From: CAVQKZ01 sp963837325
GTDB taxonomy: Bacteria > Actinomycetota > Actinomycetes > Mycobacteriales > Jatrophihabitantaceae
NCBI GenBank assembly: GCA_963837325.1
Contig: CAWIMV010000001.1
Location: forward strand, 1,922,001-1,986,000
Length of the DNA stretch: 64,000 nucleotides
Direction: 5' to 3'
Shown here: one piece after another, positions 42,870 to 50,041 of the stretch
How positions within the stretch are numbered: the first letter of the stretch is position 1
Layout of the letters: each line of letters begins with the position of its first letter
Translations under genes and position numbers: made by a program
Notes under the pieces: model-generated
What the model was told of the DNA's origin: nothing
Seen by the model: the letters and a program-made list of their open reading frames with translations, nothing else
Databases searched by the model: none

Positions 42870-43360
42870 GGCTGGGCCGCACGGGTGAGTTCGGCCGCGC
42901 GCAGGACGGACTTGACGATGTTCTGGTAGCCGGTGCAGCGGCACAGGTTGCCGCCGATCAGCTCCCGGGCGTCGTCCTCAGTCGGCTCGGAGTTCTCGCG
43001 GAGACCGGCCGTGATCGTCGTCAGGAAGCCCGGAGTACAGAACCCGCACTGCAGGCCGTGACAGTCCTCGAACGCCTGCTGCACCGGCGAGAGCGTGCCG
43101 TCGGCCTCGGTGAGACCTTCGACGGTGGTGAGGTGTGCGCCGTCAACGGATACCGCTAGCAGCAGGCACGACCGCATCGGCGTGCCGTCGACGAGGACAG
43201 TGCATGCCCCGCATACCCCGTGCTCGCAACCGACGTGGGTGCCGGTCAGGCCCAGGTCGTGGCGAATGCAGTCCGACAGCAGCCGCCGCGCTGGCACCCG
43301 GACGTCGTGGGCGGCGCCATTGACGACGAGCCGCACGTCGAAGAGCTCCTCGTCAGTCAC
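42866..43360 (-). CDS. molybdenum hydroxylase, [2Fe-2S] subunit
   Basis: This 164-residue small subunit carries two iron-sulfur clusters that pass electrons from molybdenum to FAD. The plant-ferredoxin-type cluster ligands are Cys45, Cys50, Cys53 and Cys65. The C-terminal cluster ligands are Cys105, Cys108, Cys140 and Cys142 (QCGFC and CRC). The GTG at 43360 lies inside the end of the FAD-subunit gene (8-bp overlap), which implies coupled translation. Confidence 0.95.
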   Translation of the reverse strand: MTDEELFDVRLVVNGAAHDVRVPARRLLSDCIRHDLGLTGTHVGCEHGVCGACTVLVDGTPMRSCLLLAVSVDGAHLTTVEGLTEADGTLSPVQQAFEDCHGLQCGFCTPGFLTTITAGLRENSEPTEDDARELIGGNLCRCTGYQNIVKSVLRAAELTRAAQP

Positions 43361-44222
43361 GCTCGCCCCGCTCCTGCGCGGCGTTGTGGGCCGCGCGCAA
43401 CGCCTGGGCGGTGAGCACCCGCGCGAGATGCCGGCGGTATTGCGCGGTCGCGTGGATGTCCGGCTCGGGGTCGACGAGTTCGTGAGCCAGCGCGCCGGCC
43501 GCGGCGAAATCCAGCCGCGGACCGAGCGCATCGGTCAGGTCGAGCACGAGCGGCGTCGGTGCCACGGAGAGGTAGGCCGCCCGCGCCGAGCGCAGCGCAC
43601 CGGCCGGGTCGAGTTCGACCAGAGCACCCACGCCGCACACCGCGTAGTCACCCTTGCGGCGCGCCACCTCGACGAACGCGGTGCCGGCCCGCGGTGGCAG
43701 CACCGGGAAGCTGGCCTCGAGCGCCAGTTCACCGGGCTGCACCGCCGACTCCAGCGGGCCGAGGAAGAAGTCCCGCGCCGGCACGCGTCGTTGCGCCGTA
43801 GCACTCGCCACTCGCACCGACCCGTCGAGCAACGCCAGCACGGCCGTCATCTCGCCGGACGGGTCGGCGTGGACCAGGCTGCCGACCGTCGTGCCACGGT
43901 TGCGGATCGTGGCATGCGCGACCAGCCGTAGCCCTTGAGCGAGCAGCGGCTGGGCGGCGTGCGCGCGCCGGTCGGACAGCACTCGCGCGTGCCGGGCCAG
44001 CGCGCCGACGCGCACCTCGGAATCGTCGACGCTGACGAAGTCGAGTTCAGCCAGCCGGTTGATGTCGACGAGGTGGTGCGGAGCGGCCAGCCGCATGGAC
44101 AGGATCGGCAGCAGCGACTGCCCGCCGGCAAGCACCTTGCCGTCCGGGCCCAGCGCGGCAAGCGTCGAGACCGCCTCGGGCACCGACTCCGGCTGCGAGT
44201 ATCCGAACGGGGCTGGCTTCAC
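43353..44222 (-). CDS. molybdenum hydroxylase, FAD subunit
   Basis: This 289-residue CoxM-type flavoprotein has the FAD-binding motifs AGGQSLLPILSMRL (about 32-45) and ATIRNRGTTVGSLVHADP (about 103-120). It takes electrons from the [2Fe-2S] subunit and passes them to an acceptor. The start overlaps the permease stop by 4 bp. The order permease, M, S, L, CoxG-like, amidase is unbroken. Confidence 0.93.
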   Translation of the reverse strand: MKPAPFGYSQPESVPEAVSTLAALGPDGKVLAGGQSLLPILSMRLAAPHHLVDINRLAELDFVSVDDSEVRVGALARHARVLSDRRAHAAQPLLAQGLRLVAHATIRNRGTTVGSLVHADPSGEMTAVLALLDGSVRVASATAQRRVPARDFFLGPLESAVQPGELALEASFPVLPPRAGTAFVEVARRKGDYAVCGVGALVELDPAGALRSARAAYLSVAPTPLVLDLTDALGPRLDFAAAGALAHELVDPEPDIHATAQYRRHLARVLTAQALRAAHNAAQERGERD

Positions 44223-45694
44223 TGCGTCGTATCGTCTCCAGCCTCCTGGCGGAACGGGGACACCTCGCCCGCGGGGGTTTCGACGTTACCCGTCGAGATG
44301 ATGGCTCCGCCCTCATAGGCCCGCCCGCCTTCCTGCGACTCACGCATGTGGGCCGGGGCCAGCCACCGTACGAAGTGGTAGCCGATCAGGACGATGATCG
44401 TGCCGGCCGCGATGCCGGTGATCGAGAAGTCCTTGGTGAACTTGATGGCCAGGTTGCCGATGCCGGCGATGATGCCGGCGGCCAGTGGCACCAGATTCAC
44501 CGGGTTGGCGAAGTCGACGCGGTTCTCGACCCAGATCTTGGCCCCGAGCAGGCCGATCATCCCGTAGAGCACCAGCGTGATCCCGCCGAGCACGCCGCCG
44601 GGCGTGGCCGCGACCACCGCGCCGAACTTGGGACAGAACCCGAACAGGATCGCAACCACTGCGGCTATGTAGTACGCCAGGGTCGAGTAGATGCGGGTGG
44701 CGGCCATGACCCCGATGTTCTCGGCGTAGGTCGTGGTGGGTGAGCCGCCGACGAACGACGCGACCGCGGTACCGACGCCGTCGCCGATGAACGCCCGGCC
44801 GAGATAGGGGTCGAGGTCGTCGCCCGTCATCTCCGACACCGCCTTCACGTGGCCGGCGTTCTCGGCCAGGAGCGCGATCACGGACGGGATGACCAAGAGG
44901 ATGAAGGTGAACTTGAATTCCGGCAGGTGCGGTCCGGTGAGGTTGCCGAACGTGGGACTGACGATGTCCTTCGGGACGCCGATCCAGTGCGCGCTCCTCA
45001 CGCCGCTCCAGTCGATGCGATGTACGTCGTGGCACTTCCCGGCGGCGTCGCACGACGGGATCGTCGTCATCCGGTCGGCGATCCACGAGATGAGATAACC
45101 GAAGATCAGCGCCAGGAAGATGGCGATGCGGCTGAAGAACCCGGGCGCGAGCACGGCCACGCAGATCACGAACGCCGTGGTCAGCAAGCCGATCCACTGC
45201 TCGCTCGGGAAGTAGGTCGTCGTCGCCACCGTGGCCAGGTTGAACCCGATCAACATCACGACCGCGCCGGTGACCACCGGCGGCAGCACGGCCCGCACGT
45301 AGTGCGCGCCGCCGAAGTGGACCAGCACACCCACCGCGGCGAGGATGAGCCCGGCGATGAGGATCGCGCCGGTGACGTGCGCGGAGTCGCCGCCTTGCGA
45401 ACGGATCGCCGCGACCGCAGCCACGAACGATGCCGAGGTGCCGAGGTACGAGGGCACTTTGCCCTTGACGATCAACAAGAAAATGATGGTGGCGACGCCC
45501 GACATCATGACCGCAAGGTTCGGGTTCAGCCCCATGATCGCCGGGAACACGAACGTCGCCCCGAACATGGCGACGATGTGCTGCGCGCCGAGACCGCCCA
45601 TGCGCAGGGCCGACAAACGCTCACCGGGCCGGACTACCTGACCAGTGGGTGGCGTTTTGCCGTCATAGACCAGCTTCCAGCCGAATGCAGACAC
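44219..45694 (-). CDS. NCS2-family nucleobase permease (uracil/xanthine type)
   Basis: This is a 491-residue membrane protein with about 14 helices. The NCS2 signature region reads LLAENAGHVKAVSEMTG (about 278-294) and FVGGSPTTTYAENIGVMA (about 313-330). The GGSPTTTYAENIG stretch resembles UraA-type uracil permeases more than purine transporters, where this site differs. The GTG start has a GGCAGAG site. As first gene of the molybdenum-hydroxylase operon it probably imports the ring compound to be oxidised. Distinguishing uracil, thymine and xanthine would need assay. Confidence 0.9.
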   Translation of the reverse strand: MSAFGWKLVYDGKTPPTGQVVRPGERLSALRMGGLGAQHIVAMFGATFVFPAIMGLNPNLAVMMSGVATIIFLLIVKGKVPSYLGTSASFVAAVAAIRSQGGDSAHVTGAILIAGLILAAVGVLVHFGGAHYVRAVLPPVVTGAVVMLIGFNLATVATTTYFPSEQWIGLLTTAFVICVAVLAPGFFSRIAIFLALIFGYLISWIADRMTTIPSCDAAGKCHDVHRIDWSGVRSAHWIGVPKDIVSPTFGNLTGPHLPEFKFTFILLVIPSVIALLAENAGHVKAVSEMTGDDLDPYLGRAFIGDGVGTAVASFVGGSPTTTYAENIGVMAATRIYSTLAYYIAAVVAILFGFCPKFGAVVAATPGGVLGGITLVLYGMIGLLGAKIWVENRVDFANPVNLVPLAAGIIAGIGNLAIKFTKDFSITGIAAGTIIVLIGYHFVRWLAPAHMRESQEGGRAYEGGAIISTGNVETPAGEVSPFRQEAGDDTTQ

Positions 45695-45730
45695 CTCTGC
45701 CGCCTTTCCCGCGACGAGTGGACGCTCGCA

Positions 45731-45746
45731 GCGGTCATGTGACCGC
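45731..45746. promoter_or_regulatory. palindrome in the permease-operon promoter region
   Basis: Perfect inverted repeat GCGGTCA-tg-TGACCGC in the 154-bp gap between pucR and the permease gene, about 25 nt downstream of a consensus TTGACA on the minus strand (45776-45771). No good -10 is visible at 17-18 nt. The position suits an operator or roadblock for the operon. The binding protein is unknown; PucR is a candidate. Confidence 0.45.
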
Positions 45747-45848
45747 GCTCACCCGCGACCGTAGGGCCGCTGTCAAGGGCAGGCATTGTGCAGATCTGAC
45801 GAACGCGCCGGATATGCTATGTGCGAACCCACTCCGTCGATGCGGCCG

Positions 45849-47552
45849 TTACAGCCCGCTCATCTGCACGACCCGCAGGGCTAGCGCGATGTCCAGGCGC
45901 AGGTTGGCATCAGCGGTGAACGGCCCGACGATCGCCTCAAGTTTGCCGATGCGATAGCGCAGGGTGTTGTAGTGAAAGTGCAGCGACCGCGCGGTCTCGG
46001 CCACGTTGCAGTTCGTGTCGAGCAGCGTCTGCAGCGTCTGGCGCAGGTCGATTGCCTCGCTCGTGTCGGCGGCCAGCGCGCCTAGCACCTCGGCGGCGAA
46101 GGAGCGCAGTTCGGTGGCGTCGCTGACGAGGGACAGCAGTCGGTGCACACCGAGCGAGTCGAAGTGAGCGACCGCGCCGGGCCCGTGCATCCGCCGGCCG
46201 ACGAGCACGGCCTTGCGGGCCTGCTCGTAAGCGGTGGGCAGGTCGCCGATCGAGTCGATCACCCGGCTCACCCCGGTGCTGAACGAGCGGCGCCCGCCGC
46301 CGCGATCACCTGCGACCGCGGCCACCAACTCGGCAACCACCGGCGTCACCGTCTCGGGGTCGGCCGAGACCAGGGCGACCACCTCGTGGCTGAAGCCGAC
46401 CACCGGCGCGGCCCGGTCGCGAGCGCGCACGACCTGCTGCCAGGCTGCCGTGATGCGGTCCTGCGGGGCCCGGCCGGCCACTGGCGCGGGCAATACCGGC
46501 TCGTCCGTGTCGTCGAGGGCGGCCACGACGACCGCGAGCGGACGGTCGACGTCCCAGCCGAGCTGCGCACAGTGGGCGATCACCTGGTCCGGCGAGCCGG
46601 CTGCCCCGGTCAGCGCGTCGCGGAGGAAGTCGCCGCGGAACTTCGATTCAACCGCCGACACCGCCAGCTGCTTGGTGATCGCGAGCGCGGCCACCGTCGC
46701 AGCCCGCTCCAGTGCCTGGACCGTCGCCGGGCCGAGCCCACCGGAGCGGGCATAGGCCACGATGTAGCCGTGGTCGGTGCCGCCGGCGCTGACCTGGGCG
46801 ACCGCGAGCTGACCCGGCCCGCCCGGAGCCCGCTGCAGGCCGGGCCGCAGCCGCTCGGTGCGAAAGCGGCCGGACCCGTCGAACAGGGCCAAGGCGGCCA
46901 GCGCCGACGCGTCGGCCTCGTCGCCCACGGTCGTCTGCACCCGACCGTCAGGCGAGCAGATCAGCACCGTGGTCTCGAACAGGGCAGCGACCTCACTCGC
47001 GATCTGCGGCAGGTCACCGCCTTCCAGGACGATTGCGGTCAGGGCCCGATGCAACCGATCGGCGACGTCGAGGGCCCAGGTCTGCCGGTCGACGAGTTGG
47101 GTGAACACGTCCGACATCACCTCGTCGAACGCGGCGGTGCGGGGCAGGACGAGCAGTGGCAGGTCGTGCCGGTCGGCGGCGTCGAGCATTCCGGGGGGCA
47201 GTTCGTCGAGGTAGCGACCGGTCTTCACGCCGAGCGCCGTGACGCCGCGGGCAGCCAGCCCGTCGACGAGTTCGGTCAGCGCGTTCGGGTCGAAGCTCTG
47301 CCCGCCGGTGGCATAGCGCAGCGGAAATCCGGTGGTCAGCAGCAGTTCGTTCGGCTTGACCCACGGCAGGATGTCCGGCACTTCCATGACGTTGACCCAC
47401 CGGATGATCTGGTCGAGGCCGTCCGCGCCGGCGGCGAGCTGTGAGCCGGCCAGGCTGGGCAGCGTCATCAGTTCCCGGACGGTGAGCGCGTAGCCGCTGT
47501 CGGCTGGCACATCCCGTGGCTGGGCTGCCGCAACGTTGGCAACACTCTCCAT
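45849..47552 (-). CDS. PucR-family transcriptional regulator
   Basis: This 567-residue protein has an N-terminal purine-catabolism-regulator domain (about 20-140, starting at LTVRELMTLPSLAGS), a middle GGDEF-like linker region, and a C-terminal PucR helix-turn-helix (about 505-560, with NVAETARSLHFHYNTLRYRIGKLE). The family controls purine and pyrimidine degradation genes. It lies between the permease operon and the divergent allHFG operon, only 38 bp from allH, so it is the likely pathway regulator. Confidence 0.9.
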   Translation of the reverse strand: MESVANVAAAQPRDVPADSGYALTVRELMTLPSLAGSQLAAGADGLDQIIRWVNVMEVPDILPWVKPNELLLTTGFPLRYATGGQSFDPNALTELVDGLAARGVTALGVKTGRYLDELPPGMLDAADRHDLPLLVLPRTAAFDEVMSDVFTQLVDRQTWALDVADRLHRALTAIVLEGGDLPQIASEVAALFETTVLICSPDGRVQTTVGDEADASALAALALFDGSGRFRTERLRPGLQRAPGGPGQLAVAQVSAGGTDHGYIVAYARSGGLGPATVQALERAATVAALAITKQLAVSAVESKFRGDFLRDALTGAAGSPDQVIAHCAQLGWDVDRPLAVVVAALDDTDEPVLPAPVAGRAPQDRITAAWQQVVRARDRAAPVVGFSHEVVALVSADPETVTPVVAELVAAVAGDRGGGRRSFSTGVSRVIDSIGDLPTAYEQARKAVLVGRRMHGPGAVAHFDSLGVHRLLSLVSDATELRSFAAEVLGALAADTSEAIDLRQTLQTLLDTNCNVAETARSLHFHYNTLRYRIGKLEAIVGPFTADANLRLDIALALRVVQMSGL

Positions 47553-47590
47553 GGGGTGACCGTACGCGGCGCGGCTAACGTCGACAGATC

Positions 47591-48421
47591 ATGAGGGTCC
47601 CGGCTGCGGTCAGTACAGCCGTGCGTCCCGTCGTGACCGGGCCGGTGCAACCCGCGCAGTGGCTCGGCACCGGCCCGTCGGCGCTGTATCTGCTCATCGA
47701 TTCGGGCCTGGTGCTGGCCGTCCTCGCGCACGACGCGGTCCGCCTGCCCCGCGCGGTCGTGCTGTCGAGTACGGCGGCCGAGTTGCCGCTCGTCGGGCTG
47801 GTGGGGGGCGACGAGCGGCGCCCGGTGGGACCGGCCCGCGTGGGGGGCGGACGCATCGAGTGGAGCGGCGCGGCCGGCCCCGTCACCGTCGACGCGGTGC
47901 GGGCGTGGGCGCCCAGTCGAGTGCGGCCCGGGCGAACGCGCCCGGCCGCGGTGGCAGGCCTGCGCGCGGCCCTGGCCGGCCACGATGTGGGCGTCGAGCC
48001 AAGCCGGGTCGACGACCTGGCGCAGGCGGGCGACGCGCGGCAGGAATACGCCGCGGCCGCCGCGCTGCTCGGCCGGGGCCCAGGGCTCACGCCGAGCGGT
48101 GACGATGTGCTGGCCGGCTGCTTGCTCGGGACCCGGGCATTCGGCCTCCCGGCGCCGGGCCTCGTCGCGGCGGTCCGTGACCTGGCGTCACGGGCGACGA
48201 CTGCGCTGTCGGCGCAGCTGCTGCGCGACGCCGCCGGGCCCGGCCAATGCGTCCCGGAGCTCGCCGCCACCGTGGACGCGCTCTGCGGACGGCCGGCGCC
48301 GGCCGACGCGGTGGCCCGGTTGCTCGCCGTCGGCCATACCTCGGGCGCGGCGTTGGCGCTGGGCCTGCTGAGTGCGGTGACGGCGGCGGCCCGACCCCCT
48401 GCCGTAGGAGCGATGCGGTGA
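47591..48421 (+). CDS. allH: AllH-like (DUF2877/YlbF) carbamoyltransferase component
   Basis: This 276-residue protein of the DUF2877 family is equivalent to E. coli AllH (YlbF). In E. coli AllF, AllG and AllH together form the oxamate carbamoyltransferase of anaerobic allantoin use. The C-terminal half holds the conserved GRGPGLTPSGDDVLAG block (about 158-173) and a GHTSGAALALGLL segment. The ATG at 47591 is 38 bp from pucR. Its TGA overlaps the allF GTG (GTGA). No allantoin genes are seen nearby, so another ureide is the likely substrate. Confidence 0.82.
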   Translation: MRVPAAVSTAVRPVVTGPVQPAQWLGTGPSALYLLIDSGLVLAVLAHDAVRLPRAVVLSSTAAELPLVGLVGGDERRPVGPARVGGGRIEWSGAAGPVTVDAVRAWAPSRVRPGRTRPAAVAGLRAALAGHDVGVEPSRVDDLAQAGDARQEYAAAAALLGRGPGLTPSGDDVLAGCLLGTRAFGLPAPGLVAAVRDLASRATTALSAQLLRDAAGPGQCVPELAATVDALCGRPAPADAVARLLAVGHTSGAALALGLLSAVTAAARPPAVGAMR

Positions 48422-49881
48422 GCATTGAGCACGTCGCGGCCCGCAGTGGGGCATACGCCGACTCAGTGACGCTGATGCAGGTGAGCCGCACCGTGACGTC
48501 GGCACCCGGCGTCGTGACTGCCCTGGTTGCCATGGCCACGGAGCTCAATCTCGAACTCCTAGACGGCATGGGTTTCGCGCGTCCGGACGGCGTCGGTCCC
48601 AACGACTTGCTCGTCGCCATCCGGGCCGAGGACGACACCGCCCTCGCGGGCGGAGTCGCACTCGTCGACGAGCGGCTGACGGCGCGACCGGTCACGAGCG
48701 GCGGGTCGTCCGCCGACCTACCGCCTCGAACGGTTTCCGCGGCCGCACGCGCGACCGGACCGGCCCTGGCGTTGATCTCCGTGCCGGGACAGCACGCGTT
48801 CACCGAGGCGATGGACGCACTCGACGCCGGCTGCGACGTCATGATCTTCTCCGACAACGTGCCCGTGGACCAGGAGATCCGGCTGAAGGACGTCGCGGCC
48901 GAACGCGACCTGCTCGTGCTTGGCCCTGACTGCGGCACGGCTGTGGTCGGAGGTATCGGCCTCGGTTTCGCCCACACGCTCGAGCCCGGCCCGGTCGGTC
49001 TGGTGGCGGCTTCCGGTACCGGCGCCCAGCAGGTCCTGTGCCTGCTCGACGCCGCTGGCGTCGGCGTCAGCGCCGCGCTCGGTGTCGGCGGTCGCGACCT
49101 GTCCGCCGCCGTTGCCGGTCGCTCCACCCGCGCCGCGTTGACGGCTCTGGACGACGACCCCGCGACCGAACTCATCGTCGTCATCTCCAAGCCGCCGGCC
49201 GACGAGGTCGCGGCCGCGGTGCGGGCCTTCGCCGCCGACCTCGCCACTCCCGTGCAGTTCGCGTTGATCGGCGCCGGGCAGCCGGACCTCACCGAGACCA
49301 CCGAGCACGCGCTGCGGGCGCTGGGCGCAGACGTGCCGCGGTGGCCGCGGTGGCCCGGCCGGGTCGAGGCCCCGCGTTCGGGGTCGCTGCGTGGCCTCTA
49401 CGCCGGCGGCACGCTCTGCGACGAGGCGATGGTGATTGCCGCCGAGCAGCTCGGCCCGATCGGCTCGAACATCCCGTTGCGCGCGGAGTGGCGGATCGAT
49501 CCGAAGGTCCCGGCCACCGGGCATGCCATGATCGACTTCGGGGACGACGAGCTGACCGCGGGCCGCCCGCATCCGATGATCGACCAGTCCATGCGCCTCG
49601 ACCGGCTGGCTCGCGAGGCCGCGGATCCGAACACGTCGGTGATCCTGCTCGACGTCGTGCTCGGGCACGCGGCCCATCCGGACCCGGCTGCGGAGCTGGC
49701 GCCGGCGATCGCGGCCGTGGGCGATGACGTTGCGGTGGTCACCGCGCTGATCGGGGCCAAAGCCGACCCGCAGGACCTCAACACGCAGGCCGCGGCGCTG
49801 CAGTCAGCCGGCGCGCACGTCTACACGTCCAACGCGCAGGCCGCCCGGTTCGCCTGCGAGCTGATTGCGAGCGCCCGATGA
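48418..49881 (+). CDS. allF: AllF-like (FdrA) carbamoyltransferase component
   Basis: This 487-residue FdrA-family protein has a succinyl-CoA-synthetase-alpha-like fold. Blocks include LLVAIRAEDD near the start, IMFSDN-like MIFSDNVPVD, LVLGPDCGTAVVGGIGLGFAHTL (about 163-185) and SGTGAQQVL. E. coli FdrA was renamed AllF when shown to be part of the oxalurate/oxamate carbamoyltransferase. At 487 residues it is shorter than the E. coli protein. It starts with GTG inside the allH stop. It is followed by a duplicated hairpin before allG. Confidence 0.85.
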   Translation: MSIEHVAARSGAYADSVTLMQVSRTVTSAPGVVTALVAMATELNLELLDGMGFARPDGVGPNDLLVAIRAEDDTALAGGVALVDERLTARPVTSGGSSADLPPRTVSAAARATGPALALISVPGQHAFTEAMDALDAGCDVMIFSDNVPVDQEIRLKDVAAERDLLVLGPDCGTAVVGGIGLGFAHTLEPGPVGLVAASGTGAQQVLCLLDAAGVGVSAALGVGGRDLSAAVAGRSTRAALTALDDDPATELIVVISKPPADEVAAAVRAFAADLATPVQFALIGAGQPDLTETTEHALRALGADVPRWPRWPGRVEAPRSGSLRGLYAGGTLCDEAMVIAAEQLGPIGSNIPLRAEWRIDPKVPATGHAMIDFGDDELTAGRPHPMIDQSMRLDRLAREAADPNTSVILLDVVLGHAAHPDPAAELAPAIAAVGDDVAVVTALIGAKADPQDLNTQAAALQSAGAHVYTSNAQAARFACELIASAR

Positions 49882-49889
49882 AGCGGGGC

Positions 49890-50036
49890 CGGGCGGCTTT
49901 TCCCCGCCGGTGCTCGGTTGCGGCGACCCGAAGCGGTCACCAGCGGGGAAAACAAGGGGGGCCCGGGCGGCTTTCCCCGCCGGTGCTCGGTTGCGGCGAC
50001 CCGAAGCGGTCACCAGCGGGGAAAACAAGTGGGGCC
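49890..50036. repeat. tandem duplication of a ~73-bp hairpin element between allF and allG
   Basis: Units 49890-49963 and 49964-50036 differ by one deleted T and one G/T change. Each can form a 10-bp stem TTTTCCCCGC/GCGGGGAAAA (first copy 49898-49907 with 49943-49952), with an inner GGCGACC/GGTCACC stem (49922-49928, 49935-49941) around CGAAGC. In the second copy one T of the stem is lost. It fills nearly the whole 160-bp gap and has no stop codon in the allG frame. Confidence 0.85.
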
Positions 50037-50041
50037 CGGCG

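Noticed and set aside
40674..42929. 751-codon open frame on the plus strand opposite the molybdenum hydroxylase large subunit
   Set aside because: It is a shadow of a clearly conserved gene; similar shadows at 30482-32185, 34342-36024, 36450-38051 and 27924-29342 were dropped for the same reason.
40488..43360. Carbon monoxide dehydrogenase (coxLMS)
   Set aside because: The large subunit lacks the Cys-containing form I loop and has the RGAGR loop of form II enzymes, so CO oxidation was not called.
49865..50041. Upstream extension of allG through the duplicated hairpin
   Set aside because: The frame is open only because the repeat has no stop in that phase. Homology to DUF1116 starts at the ATG at 50042.
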